Positions 35,174-43,585 are shown, numbered from the stretch's first letter. The stretch: 64,000 nt of DNA from an uncultured Sphingomonas sp. (GCF_934560975.1 NZ_CAKTFO010000005.1:62001-126000); one strand, 5' to 3'. Made by a program: numbers and translations. Notes: generated by a model not told the origin, from the sequence alone.

Positions 35174-35640
35174 GCGGGGGCAAGGTCTTGGCCCGCGTCG
35201 CGCGCCCCACCACAAAGTCTTACCGCAGCGCGGTGAAGGAGATCATCCTGCGGGTGCAGGCGGACCACCGGCTGGACGATGCCGAATTGGCGGAGCGGAT
35301 CGGCTGCTCCGAAAGCACGATCAAGAACGCACGGACTGAGGCATGCGACCTCTCGGGCAAGTTCCTTGCCGCGATCGAGGCGGAGTTCGGGCCGGGTGCG
35401 ATCGATCCCTTCTATGCCCTCGGCGGCGGCCGCAGCCTACCGTTGGATGTGCGCGTGTGCGTGGATGTGAACGCGCCATTGGAACTGTCGGCGGCGCTGC
35501 ATCTGCTGCTGGCTACCCAGCATCCGAACAGCGAGGGGGGCGTGGCGACCACCCCGACCGAATTGCGCCCCCTGCTCCCATCCCTGCGCGACGCGCGGCG
35601 GGCGATTGATGTGTGTATCGCTCTGGCAGGAGCCGAATGA
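35170..35640 (+). CDS. Phage early HTH protein
   Basis: A 156-aa protein with an N-terminal helix-turn-helix (DAELAERIGCSESTIKNARTE) and a C-terminal helical part. Position directly after the Cro-like gene recalls CII-type activators, but sequence does not prove it. It is joined to both neighbours by ATGA overlaps. Confidence 0.75.
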   Translation: MSGGKVLARVARPTTKSYRSAVKEIILRVQADHRLDDAELAERIGCSESTIKNARTEACDLSGKFLAAIEAEFGPGAIDPFYALGGGRSLPLDVRVCVDVNAPLELSAALHLLLATQHPNSEGGVATTPTELRPLLPSLRDARRAIDVCIALAGAE

Positions 35641-36197
35641 TGGCGGCCGCTCACTACCAAGCAACGGACCTCGCCAGCTTCGTGGCTGCGCCCGGCCTGG
35701 TCGCGCGGTGGATCCGCGAGGCGGTTCCCGGCGACGTGCTGGTCTATGCGCGTGGCGAACATCTGCCGCCGAAATCGGCGACGGCCGCCCTCGTCCGCAA
35801 GATGCTGGCCGCCCATAAGGTCGGGCATCGCCAGCGTCGCCAGCCGGACGGGCGCACGGACTATGAGATCCGCCGCAAGGCTCCGGTGCGCTCCGGCGGA
35901 CGGCGGCCGTCGCGGACGGTGCCGGTGACGGCCGGGCCGGCGCTCGACGCCAAGGCAATGAAGGTGCTGCGCTATCTCCGCATCGTCGCCAAGGCGGGCG
36001 ATGTCTGCCCGCCCTATGCGACGATCGGGCGCATCACCGGCATCGGGACGGCGGAGCAGGCGCGCTACGCGGAGCGGAAGCTGCGGACGGCGGGCAAGCT
36101 GACCAGCGAGCTGGTCGACGTGGCGCATGGGCTGCGCGTCGTCACCTTTGACGACGGGCTGTCGACCAGGCGTCCTACCAGGAAGACCGCAGAATGA
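35637..36197 (+). CDS. Phage early protein with winged-helix-like regions
   Basis: A 186-aa basic protein. Residues ~35-80 (LPPKSATAALVRKMLAAHKVGH) and ~105-175 (AMKVLRYLRIVAKAGDVCPPYATIGRITG) look like two helix-turn-helix or winged-helix units. It might take part in replication initiation or regulation. It has ATGA overlaps with both neighbours in the rightward early operon. Confidence 0.65.
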   Translation: MMAAAHYQATDLASFVAAPGLVARWIREAVPGDVLVYARGEHLPPKSATAALVRKMLAAHKVGHRQRRQPDGRTDYEIRRKAPVRSGGRRPSRTVPVTAGPALDAKAMKVLRYLRIVAKAGDVCPPYATIGRITGIGTAEQARYAERKLRTAGKLTSELVDVAHGLRVVTFDDGLSTRRPTRKTAE

Positions 36198-37297
36198 GCC
36201 TAACAGTCCAGCGCGATGCCCTGTTGAGCATCGTCCGCAACGTCACGTCGGTTGTCGAAGCGCGTAACACGATCCCGATCCTGTCCAATATGCTGATCGA
36301 GGCTGACGGCGGGCGTGTCCAGGTGGCTGGTACGGATCTTGATGTCCAGGTCCGCGCCGGGTGCGAAGGTGAAGGCTTGCTGTCGATCACCGTGCCCGCA
36401 GGCAAATTGCAGGCCGCGCTCGACAGCCTGAAGCCCGGCGTCGTGAAGATGGAACTCGTGGCTGACAAGGGGGCTCTTGCCATCAAGCAAGGACGGTCGA
36501 CCCGGACGCTGCCAACGCTGCCGGTCGCGGACTTTCCTGAACTTCCGGTGACGAACGCCGCAACGCGCTTTGTCATGCCGGCACGGACATTCGAGCGGTT
36601 GTTTGAGACCGTCCAAGCGGCCCAGTCGAGCGAAGAAGCGCGCTATTACCTGAAGGGCGTGTTCCTACACGTCGTCGGTGACAAGCTGGTGAGCGCCGCG
36701 TGCGACGGTCATCGCTTGCTCCGATGCGAGGTGGACCTGCCAGATGATGCCGCCGGGATGCCGGACATGATCGTCAGCAGCAAGACCATCGGCCTGCTGC
36801 GGAAGCTGGTGGCCGGCGGCGATGCCGACGTGACGATCGAAGCCGGCCGCGACAGGATTGTCGTTGCCGCCGGTCCGCTGCGGATCACCGCCAAGCTCGT
36901 CGCCGCCACGTATCCCGATTACCAGCGGACAATCCCAAGCGGCGGAGCCAACGTGCTGACCGCCGGGCGCAACGCGCTGATCGCTACGGCGCAGGCCGCC
37001 AGCGCGATCAGCGGAGAAAAGGTCCGCTCGCTGCGGATCGAACTGACGCATGGAGCCGAGCCCGAGTTCATCACGCGTGATGGCATGGGCGCGCACGCGG
37101 TGGAGCCGCTGCCAGGCGAGTATGCCGGAGCGCAGATGGCGGTCGGCATCAACGCTAAATATCTGATCAGCCTCGCCAGCAGCTTCCACGAAGCCAGCGT
37201 GCTTCGGTTCGAACTGGGCGAGCCTTCTCACCCCATCCGCATCAGCGCAGAGGCCGAACCTGATCTCGTGGCCGTCTGCATGCCGATGCGCGCCTGA
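36194..37297 (+). CDS. Phage-encoded DNA polymerase III beta (sliding clamp) homologue
   Basis: A 367-aa DnaN-type clamp with three clamp domains. It shows the domain-1 start QRDALLSIVRNVTSVVEARNTIPILSN, the AGTDLDVQV segment, LPTLPVADFPELP, ATYPDYQRTIP and the C-terminal VAVCMPMRA. Full length makes a functional ring plausible. Chromosomal dnaN is normally next to dnaA, so this copy is a phage gene. It may recruit host polymerase III to phage DNA or replace the host clamp. It is coupled by ATGA to the preceding gene. Confidence 0.92.
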   Translation: MSLTVQRDALLSIVRNVTSVVEARNTIPILSNMLIEADGGRVQVAGTDLDVQVRAGCEGEGLLSITVPAGKLQAALDSLKPGVVKMELVADKGALAIKQGRSTRTLPTLPVADFPELPVTNAATRFVMPARTFERLFETVQAAQSSEEARYYLKGVFLHVVGDKLVSAACDGHRLLRCEVDLPDDAAGMPDMIVSSKTIGLLRKLVAGGDADVTIEAGRDRIVVAAGPLRITAKLVAATYPDYQRTIPSGGANVLTAGRNALIATAQAASAISGEKVRSLRIELTHGAEPEFITRDGMGAHAVEPLPGEYAGAQMAVGINAKYLISLASSFHEASVLRFELGEPSHPIRISAEAEPDLVAVCMPMRA

Positions 37298-37309
37298 AGG
37301 AGATGACGC

Positions 37310-37699
37310 ATGGCAGTGATTGAAGTGGAGGCGCATATCGCCTCCATCCTGACGGAACTTGCAGCGCTCGCAGAACGGATGGGGCTTGAGGTCGATCTCA
37401 GCGCGTTCGCTGAGGTTCCCGGCCATCACCTGACGATCGAAGCCGATTACGATGACGACGAGTTGCTCAACTCTGCGAGAACTGCGGCGTTGGCACAGGC
37501 GCTGTCGGACCGGGACGATCATGAGCCCGACCTGCCTGACCTCCATGAGGGCGACCTGATCGAGCTGGCCGAGGCCATTCGCATAGGCGATCGAGGTGCG
37601 GCCGAGGGTGCGTTGGACCGACTCTACCGCGACTATCCCGCCGCCCAGGCATGGATCGACCGCGGGCGTTACGGCCGCAAGGCAAGGCTCGCAGCATGA
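37310..37699 (+). CDS. Hypothetical acidic phage protein
   Basis: A 129-aa acidic protein with a DDHEPDLPDLHEGDLIELAE stretch and a C-terminal helix ending GRYGRKARLAA. No family is recognised. It lies 12 bp after the clamp gene, with GAAGGAG upstream, and overlaps the next gene by ATGA. A clamp-related role is only a guess from position. Confidence 0.7.
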   Translation: MAVIEVEAHIASILTELAALAERMGLEVDLSAFAEVPGHHLTIEADYDDDELLNSARTAALAQALSDRDDHEPDLPDLHEGDLIELAEAIRIGDRGAAEGALDRLYRDYPAAQAWIDRGRYGRKARLAA

Positions 37700-38208
37700 G
37701 CGTTTCTGCGACACAGCACCCCGCCGCCGATCAATTCCTGGGGGAGGTCGAGGCTTGGACCGGTGCCACCAAGCGCACCGCTGCTGAACTGGGGGCCATC
37801 GTTCTCAATCACGGCGGCTTCATCCCGCTGTTGCGCAAACGCGGCACCTTGAAGCCGGAAACGGCGGCGCGCGTCCGCGCGTTCATGGCGGCCTTTCCTG
37901 ACGCGGCATCCTTGCCGAAGCAGTTAGCGGCCGAATTAAAGGAGGAGGCGCGCTCGGGGGGCGGTTGGACAGTCGAACGGCATCGATCGCTTGCGGCCAA
38001 GTACGGGTTTCCGGGCGGCGTTCCCAAGCCGACGTTGGAGACACCGCCCGAGGTCGCGGTGGGCGGGAAGCCTCGGGTGAGCGCCGCCGTGCAGCGAGCG
38101 TGCTTGGTCGACGGACGTGACCTAGTGACGTTCGTGACGGCTCTCATCGACATGGGGCTGGAATGCTGGCGCGATGATCGTCAGGCACACGGCGAGCCGA
38201 TCGCATGA
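37696..38208 (+). CDS. Hypothetical phage early protein
   Basis: A 170-aa protein (MSVSATQHPAADQFLGEVE) with a probable helix-turn-helix-like stretch (TAAELGAIVLNHGGFIPLLRK) and a basic middle. It is coupled to both neighbours by ATGA overlaps in the replication operon. Function is not recognised. Confidence 0.7.
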   Translation: MSVSATQHPAADQFLGEVEAWTGATKRTAAELGAIVLNHGGFIPLLRKRGTLKPETAARVRAFMAAFPDAASLPKQLAAELKEEARSGGGWTVERHRSLAAKYGFPGGVPKPTLETPPEVAVGGKPRVSAAVQRACLVDGRDLVTFVTALIDMGLECWRDDRQAHGEPIA

Positions 38209-38678
38209 GCGGCTCGGTGAACAAGGTCATCTTGGTCGGCCACCTCGGCCGCGACCCGGAAACCCGCAGTTTCCAGAACGGCGGCAAGATCGCGACGCTG
38301 CGGATCGCCACGTCGGAGAGCTGGAAGGATCGCGCCAGCGGCGAGCGGCGGGAGCGTACCGAATGGCATTCGGTGTCGATCCAGAACGAAGGGCTGGTCG
38401 ACGTGGCGCAACGCTACCTGCGCAAAGGCAGCAAGGTCTATGTCGAGGGGCAGCTCCAGACCCGCAAATGGCAGGATCAGTCCGGCGCCGATCGGTACAC
38501 GACGGAGGTGGTGCTGCGCCCCTATAACGGGCAGCTGGTGCTGCTCGACCGGCAGGAAGGCGGCCAGAACCGCAGCGACAGCCGCGATGATAGCCAATGG
38601 CAAAGCGGATCGGGCGGCGCCGCCGGCGGCAAGTCGCCGCCCTTCGACAGCGACCTGGACGATGACGTGCCGTTCTGA
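38205..38678 (+). CDS. ssb: Single-stranded DNA-binding protein
   Basis: A 157-aa SSB with an N-terminal OB fold (VNKVILVGHLGRDPETRSFQ, WHSVSIQNEGLVDVAQRYLRKGSKVYVEGQL), a Gly/Gln-rich linker and an acidic tip ending DLDDDVPF, the segment that binds partner proteins. It protects and organises phage single-stranded DNA during replication. Confidence 0.93.
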   Translation: MSGSVNKVILVGHLGRDPETRSFQNGGKIATLRIATSESWKDRASGERRERTEWHSVSIQNEGLVDVAQRYLRKGSKVYVEGQLQTRKWQDQSGADRYTTEVVLRPYNGQLVLLDRQEGGQNRSDSRDDSQWQSGSGGAAGGKSPPFDSDLDDDVPF

Positions 38679-38724
38679 GGCGCGGCCGATCGCCGCCTGA
38701 TCCAGCTTCCTTCGGGGGAATAGA

Positions 38725-39843
38725 GTGTCGACCGTGACCCAGCTGCCGTCGCCCATGTGCACGGCGGCGCTCCAATACGCACGTCAGGGCTGGCCGGTCT
38801 TTCCCTGCCGCGAGGCGGATAGCGAGCCCTTCACCGATCAGAAGGGCCGAACGCGCGTGATGGGCGCCAAGTCGCCCTACACCGGCAAGGGCGGGCTGAA
38901 GCATGCCACCACCGACGAACGCCAGATCATGGACTGGTGGCGGAAGTGGCCGAACGCGCTGATCGGCCTGCCAATGGGCGGCGCGACCAGGCTGTTCGCG
39001 CTCGACTTCGATCCGCGCCACGACGCCGAGACGGGCGAAGAGTTCACGCTCGACAGCCTCAAGGCGGCGCTGGAAGCCCAGATGGGCTGCGCGCTGCCAA
39101 TCAGTCTGGCGTCGCGCACCCAGTCGGGCGGCGTGCATGTCTTCTTCCGGCAGCCGGATGCCGGCGACCCCATCCGGAATCGCGGCAACCTTCCGGAGCA
39201 TGTCGATGTGCGCGGTGAAGGTGGCTACGTCATCGCGCCGCCCAGCCGCATGGCCGACGCGGCCGGCGGCGGGCGCTATCGCTGGCTTGAAGGCCGGCAG
39301 GATACCAAGCCGGTCGACGCGCCCGCCAACCTGATCGAGATCCTGCGGGCGCCGAAGGCGCGCGCCGAACAAACCAGCGCCGACGGCGCGGAAGCGCCGG
39401 CGACCACATCGTCTTCCCGCCCGGCGGGTGGCGTCGATGCCGGTGCCACCGCCGTGCACCGCTATGCCCTGTCCGCGCTGGACGCGGAGTGCCAGACGCT
39501 GGCGGCGACGCCGCTGGGGAACCGCAACAATCAGTGCAATGCCAGCGGCTTCGCGGTGGGCCGCATCGGCGTCGAGCGCCTGCTCGATCCCGCCGCGTAC
39601 CGCGCCAATCTGGATCGCCGCCCTGTGGAACTGCGCTCTGCCGGTGCGATGAGCCTGCCCTGGTCGCAGGAGATCACCGTGACCGCCACGGCCGGCTATG
39701 CTTCGGCCGCTGCGGTGCCATCCGACCTCAAGATGGCGATCCTGCATATGGTCGCGCACCTGTTCACGGACCGTGAGGGCGAAGGCGCCCCGCCGGCGGC
39801 CGTGACTGCCCTGTGCAGCTTGCACCGGATGCCGTGGCTGTAA
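38725..39843 (+). CDS. Chimera: prim-pol primase N-terminus fused to gp6-like head-tail connector C-terminus
   Basis: A 372-aa frame with two unrelated parts. Residues ~1-280 are a bifunctional primase/polymerase domain (QGWPVFPCREAD, catalytic FALDFD near residue 94, SGGVHVFFR, DVRGEGGYVIAPPS). Normally this would be followed by a linker and helicase. Residues ~286-372 (LDPAAYRANLDRRPVELR, ITVTATAGY, VPSDLKMAILHMVAHLF) are the C-terminal half of a phage head-tail connector. The stop overlaps the head-closure gene (TAATG), the natural connector arrangement. The join is near 39565-39590. It marks deletion of the rest of the primase, terminase, portal and capsid genes. Confidence 0.85.
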   Translation: MSTVTQLPSPMCTAALQYARQGWPVFPCREADSEPFTDQKGRTRVMGAKSPYTGKGGLKHATTDERQIMDWWRKWPNALIGLPMGGATRLFALDFDPRHDAETGEEFTLDSLKAALEAQMGCALPISLASRTQSGGVHVFFRQPDAGDPIRNRGNLPEHVDVRGEGGYVIAPPSRMADAAGGGRYRWLEGRQDTKPVDAPANLIEILRAPKARAEQTSADGAEAPATTSSSRPAGGVDAGATAVHRYALSALDAECQTLAATPLGNRNNQCNASGFAVGRIGVERLLDPAAYRANLDRRPVELRSAGAMSLPWSQEITVTATAGYASAAAVPSDLKMAILHMVAHLFTDREGEGAPPAAVTALCSLHRMPWL

Positions 39844-40199
39844 TGGCGGGCTTCAAGCTGGCGGTCGGCCGCCTCAATCGCACGGTGCGCTTCGAGCGCC
39901 GCGTGCCGCTGGTGGACCCGCTGTCCGCCGGCGAGGAGGCATGGGAAAAGGTCGCGACCGTCCGGGCCGAGGTGCAGGACAAGCGGCCCAGCCGTGATGA
40001 GCGCCTCGCCGAAGGCATGCGGATCGCGACCCGGCAGGCGCGCGTGATCACCCACTATCGCCGCGACATCGACGCCTCCATGCGCATGGTGCTGGACGAT
40101 GGCAGCGTGATGCAGATCGTCGGCGGGCCGGCCGAACTGGGCCGGCGGCAGGCGCTGGAGCTGGTGGTGGAGGAATATAGCGGGGCCGGGAACGCCTGA
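39843..40199 (+). CDS. Phage head closure / head-tail adaptor protein
   Basis: A 118-aa protein of the head-tail joining family (LNRTVRFERRVPLVDPL, WEKVATVRAEVQDKRPS, TRQARVITHYRRDIDASMRM). In siphoviruses it closes the portal-connector channel. It overlaps the stop of the preceding frame and the start of the gp10-like gene by one base each, so the module order is native even though the head genes are absent. Confidence 0.85.
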   Translation: MAGFKLAVGRLNRTVRFERRVPLVDPLSAGEEAWEKVATVRAEVQDKRPSRDERLAEGMRIATRQARVITHYRRDIDASMRMVLDDGSVMQIVGGPAELGRRQALELVVEEYSGAGNA

Positions 40200-40720
40200 T
40201 GGCGACCAGGCGGACGGCAGACTTCAAGGCCTATACCGCCCTCGTTCGCGCGCAGCTGTCGGGCAAGCTGCTCCAGGGGGCGGGTCGCGCGATGGGCAAA
40301 GTCATTGCGGAAGATGCCAAGCGGCGGGTTTCGTCCAAGCGCGTCGCGGGATCGATCAAGGTCGCCTCCCGCGTCCGCGACGGCAGGATCATCGTCCGGA
40401 TCGAGACGCGCGGGCCGGGTGCCTTCCTGGCACCGTGGCTGGAGCATGGCACCGAGCCGCACTTCATCACCGCCAGCGCGGACCTGCGCGGTGGGCGGAC
40501 CGTCCGCCGGCTGAACGAGCAGCTACGCCAGGGCTCGCTGAAGATCGGCGGCAAGTTCGTGGGCGAGACGGTGTTCCACCCCGGCATCGTCAATCCAGAG
40601 CCGTTCCTACGGCCTGCCCTCGACACCGCGTTCGATGACGCGCTGCGGGCCGGACAGGCCTACATCACCACCCGCCTCGGCAAGGCCGGCGCGAGCCTGA
40701 TCGAAAGCGACGACGAATGA
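40199..40720 (+). CDS. HK97 gp10-like head-tail/tail component
   Basis: A 173-aa protein matching the gp10 family: an N-terminal helix rich in Ala/Arg, the LAPWLEHGTEPHFITA motif, and a C-terminal EPFLRPALDTAFDDALRAG. It sits at the neck of the tail. The start overlaps the previous stop (TGATG) and the end overlaps the next gene (ATGA). Confidence 0.85.
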   Translation: MATRRTADFKAYTALVRAQLSGKLLQGAGRAMGKVIAEDAKRRVSSKRVAGSIKVASRVRDGRIIVRIETRGPGAFLAPWLEHGTEPHFITASADLRGGRTVRRLNEQLRQGSLKIGGKFVGETVFHPGIVNPEPFLRPALDTAFDDALRAGQAYITTRLGKAGASLIESDDE

Positions 40721-41139
40721 GCGACGACGCGGACATCGCCGGCGGCGAGGATGTGATCGACGCGCTGCTGCGGGCGAGCGCCGCCATGCTGGCGCTGGTG
40801 CCGGCCAGCCAGATGGCGATCGGGCGGCTGCGCGACGGCACGCCGCTGGACACGATCCTGATCCGGACCATCAGCGGCGTCGACCAGCACATCTTGGATG
40901 ACGGTGACGGCATCCGCCGGCGCGAGCGGATCGAGGTATCGATCAGGGCGGAGACGCACCGCCGACGCAAACGCCTTCGACGCCTGGTGCAGCAGGTCTG
41001 CAACGATGCCGCCGGCACGATCGCTGGCCTGCACAACGTCGTGGTGATGACGGCCGGATCAGGGCCGGACCTGATCGGACCCGGCGACACCTTCGACGGC
41101 GGCGAAGACTTCGCCGTCGAGTTCGAAAAACCCGCCTGA
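40717..41139 (+). CDS. Tail completion/terminator protein (DUF3168-like)
   Basis: A 140-aa protein between the gp10-like and tube genes, the place of the tail terminator that caps the tube. It shows the short beta-rich pattern of the family (PLDTILIRTISGVD, RIEVSIRAETHRRRKRLRR, GEDFAVEFEKPA). Assignment rests on pattern plus position. Confidence 0.78.
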   Translation: MSDDADIAGGEDVIDALLRASAAMLALVPASQMAIGRLRDGTPLDTILIRTISGVDQHILDDGDGIRRRERIEVSIRAETHRRRKRLRRLVQQVCNDAAGTIAGLHNVVVMTAGSGPDLIGPGDTFDGGEDFAVEFEKPA

Positions 41140-41155
41140 GCAAAGGAACAGGATC

Positions 41156-41380
41156 ATGGCTGATCAGGAAGTGAAGAAGCAGGACGCATTCGTACCGAGT
41201 TATTTCCAAGAGGCGACCGAGCCGCGCCGGCACTTCAAGGCGGGCACCATCGTGCAGCTCACCGAGGGCGAGTTCCTCAACTACGAAGCCGCTGGCCTCG
41301 TCCGGACCCCGACCGACGAGGACAAGGCCGAAGCCCGCAAGGCGGCCGCCGCCGACAAGTCGGCCGCCAAGGCGGCCTGA
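41156..41380 (+). CDS. Small hypothetical tail-module protein
   Basis: A 74-aa charged protein with Ala/Lys-rich ends (KAAAADKSAAKAA), preceded by AAAGGAACAGG. A small gene of this kind often stands before the tube gene in alphaproteobacterial siphoviruses. No function is known. Confidence 0.65.
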   Translation: MADQEVKKQDAFVPSYFQEATEPRRHFKAGTIVQLTEGEFLNYEAAGLVRTPTDEDKAEARKAAAADKSAAKAA

Positions 41381-41438
41381 CCCCACCCTTACCGCAATCC
41401 GCCCTCCCACGACGGGCACCATTTAGGAGTGACAAAGA

Positions 41439-41894
41439 ATGGCTCTCCAGCCTGGTACGCAGCCCGTTAAGGGCGCACAGCTTTTCGTCTCAGTCGCCGT
41501 ACCCGCCACCTTCGACAAGACGGGATATGAGGCGCTGACCTGGACCAAGGTCGGCAGGGTGCAGGAAATCGGCACGATCGGTGCCAGCACCGAAGTTGTC
41601 AGTTTCACCGACCTCGACGGCAATACCGAGAAGCATCAGGGCGCGACCAATAACGGCGCGCTTACGCCCACGCTGGGCGTTGATGAGACGGATGCCGGGC
41701 AGGCGCTGCTTTACACCTCCTCCAAGAGCGGCGTCGAGCTATCGACCAAGGTGCTGCTGAAATCGGGTGCCGCCCGGTACAACGGGGGTCGGGCATTCGG
41801 CATGCCCGAGACGATCGGCCAGGTGAACAGCATCGTCACCGCCGCGCCCCGGATCGAATTGAACCGCGAAACCGTCCGCGTCGCCGCGACCTAA
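41439..41894 (+). CDS. Major tail tube protein
   Basis: A 151-aa protein with the beta-rich tube fold pattern: GAQLFVSVAVPATFDKTGY, EIGTIGASTEVVSFTDLDGN, a central TLGVDETDAGQALLYT, and a C-terminal beta strand. Position before the frameshifted chaperones and tape measure supports the call. A GGAG site lies upstream. The 41895-42009 gap has a weak hairpin and no gene. Confidence 0.85.
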   Translation: MALQPGTQPVKGAQLFVSVAVPATFDKTGYEALTWTKVGRVQEIGTIGASTEVVSFTDLDGNTEKHQGATNNGALTPTLGVDETDAGQALLYTSSKSGVELSTKVLLKSGAARYNGGRAFGMPETIGQVNSIVTAAPRIELNRETVRVAAT

Positions 41895-42009
41895 CCCCAG
41901 CCCACCACCAGTTCCGGCCTCGGCCGGATCACCAGCACCGGCCCGCTCCGCTCTCGTGGGGTGAGGAACGGGTCGGTGCACCCTCCTCCCACGAAGGATG
42001 ATCACCACC

Positions 42010-42438
42010 ATGTCCACGTTCGACATCATGAAGATCGCGGCGAACGAAACCGCCTTCTGTCACGCCAAGGATGTGAAGGGCAATCTGCTCTACACCGACG
42101 ACAACCAGCCGGTCGGCGCCGTCCTCTATGGCCCGGCGTCCGATGCTTATGCAGCGCTCCAGACCAAGATCGAGCAGCGCGCCGAGCAGGAGCGTGCCGA
42201 CAATAACGGCAAGCTTCCCACCCTCACCCCGGAACAGCAGCGCCAGCGTACCGCCGAGGACCTGGCTGATCTGACTGTCGGCCTCCTCTACCTTGATCAT
42301 CCGAATGCGGGCGGCAAGCACGGCCGCGACGCTGTCATGGCGCTCTATGCGGATGCTCGCTTCGGCTATCTCACCAAGCAGTTCGACAGGTTCGCGTTCG
42401 CTTGGGGAAACTTCGCGCCCGCTTCGAGCGGGATCTGA
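42010..42438 (+). CDS. Tail assembly chaperone, short product (lambda gpG-like)
   Basis: A 142-aa protein (start MSTFDIMKIAANETAF; ATG at 41998 is an alternative). It is the zero-frame product of a pair that, in most long-tailed phages, coats the tape measure during tail assembly. Near its end the slippery heptamer GGGAAAC lets some ribosomes enter the -1 frame and continue into the next open frame. Confidence 0.82.
   Translation: MSTFDIMKIAANETAFCHAKDVKGNLLYTDDNQPVGAVLYGPASDAYAALQTKIEQRAEQERADNNGKLPTLTPEQQRQRTAEDLADLTVGLLYLDHPNAGGKHGRDAVMALYADARFGYLTKQFDRFAFAWGNFAPASSGI
42405..42411 (+). other. Programmed -1 ribosomal frameshift site GGGAAAC
   Basis: The zero-frame codons are GGA AAC; slipping back one base gives GGG AAA, satisfying X XXY YYZ. 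The -1 frame is open from here to 42869, and the zero frame ends 27 bases later at 42438. This is the location and geometry seen for lambda G/GT. Confidence 0.82.
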
Positions 42439-42869
42439 TCCTCTACGTCCGGCAGATGGCGTGGCTCCATGCGGTGCCCCGCCCTGATCCGGACCGGCAG
42501 CAAGGCCAGCCCGCGCAGCTGCCCAAGCCGGTCAGCCGGCTTGAGCAGATGAAGCGGGCCGGCAAGACGCCGCAGTATCCGCCCAACCCATCGCCGCACC
42601 TCGTCCGCCGCCTGATCGACATCGGGCTGGTGGAAAGCACCGGCATGGATCGTCAGCCGCTCAGCTGGCGCGAAATCAATGAGTATGGGCAGACGGTCTC
42701 GCCGCCGCTCTCCTCATGGGAAAAGCGGCTGATCCGCCGCCTCTCTTCCGATTATCTCGCCGAAAGCCGGGCCGCCGAGGATGAATATCGTGGTCCACCC
42801 TGGGCAGGACCGCAAACCGACGACGACGCCGATGCCGAGGATGCCGCCCTGCGCGCGCTGCTCGGCTGA
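42411..42869 (+). CDS. Tail assembly chaperone, -1 frameshift extension (gpGT-like)
   Basis: The -1 frame adds about 152 residues (LRARFERDLILYVRQMAWLH onward) to the first 134 of the short chaperone, giving a ~286-aa fusion. The extension has conserved-looking EMKRAGKTPQYPP-type and WEKRLIRRLSSDYLAES regions and an acidic end. An in-frame ATG at 42402 exists but has no ribosome site, so frameshift expression is more likely than separate initiation. Confidence 0.78.
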   Translation, partial: LRARFERDLILYVRQMAWLHAVPRPDPDRQQGQPAQLPKPVSRLEQMKRAGKTPQYPPNPSPHLVRRLIDIGLVESTGMDRQPLSWREINEYGQTVSPPLSSWEKRLIRRLSSDYLAESRAAEDEYRGPPWAGPQTDDDADAEDAALRALLG

Positions 42870-42936
42870 TCTACATAGAGGCTACCGACTCCCGTTCCTT
42901 CAGGCTCGCGCTAAGATGGGCAAAGGGGGAGAGTCG

Positions 42937-43446
42937 ATGTTCACCAAGGTAAATAAGGGCAACTGGGACGCGTTGGTCGACGGGCGGGCGTTCCAGCATC
43001 CGGGGCTGGTCGTTCTGCTGGCCGGGATCAGTACCGACCGGACAGGGTTGAGTAGGCCCAGAGTGTATGAAGGCGAGCTTGCTGAAATGATCGGGCCGGC
43101 ACCGCCGGCCGATTACTGTCTGCCTTGCGTGGCATCGGTGATCCTGCACGACGATGATCCGTATGACATGGGCGCATCGGTGGCTGTCGCTGTGGTCCGA
43201 AAAAATGGCTCGGGCGTCGTGGCGGGATATTTTAGCAGAGCGCAAGCTCGCCGATATCGGACTGAACTGGCGCGATTGAACGTACCCGCAGATGCTTCGG
43301 TTGCTTGCTATGGCCAAATCACAGGTGGCTGGGAGGTCGGCACCAAGAAGAAGTGGATCATGCCGTATAGTGTGTCGATCGAAATAAGCTGGCCGCTTGC
43401 GTTCCGTTCCTGGACGACTGCCGACTTTACGGAGCGGTCGATTTAA
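42937..43446 (+). CDS. HIRAN-like domain protein inserted in the tail operon
   Basis: A 169-aa protein with GGGGGAGA before its ATG. Residues ~65-140 resemble a HIRAN fold: ASVILHDDDPYDMGASVAVAV, then GSGVVAGYFSRAQARRYRTEL and an ACYGQITGGW end. HIRAN domains bind DNA ends or damaged DNA. A gene of this kind is not part of a tail module. Its lower-GC flavour and position between chaperone and tape measure point to an inserted accessory gene (moron). The homology is a motif-level suggestion. Confidence 0.6.
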   Translation: MFTKVNKGNWDALVDGRAFQHPGLVVLLAGISTDRTGLSRPRVYEGELAEMIGPAPPADYCLPCVASVILHDDDPYDMGASVAVAVVRKNGSGVVAGYFSRAQARRYRTELARLNVPADASVACYGQITGGWEVGTKKKWIMPYSVSIEISWPLAFRSWTTADFTERSI

Positions 43447-43585
43447 CCTCCGCAGCCAAGCCCGCCATGCCCGCCGCTTTGGCCTCGACCTGAAAGGCTG
43501 AACTTAGATCAACCGAGCGACAGCTCTTCCAGTGCCGTCCGCGCATCAGCGCGGGCGGCCGAACCCATATGCAAGGAGGCGGTGA

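Noticed and set aside
41954..41994. Inverted repeat TCGTGGG/CCCACGA between tube and chaperone genes
   Set aside because: A seven-base stem with a 27-base loop and no T-tract is too weak to call a terminator.
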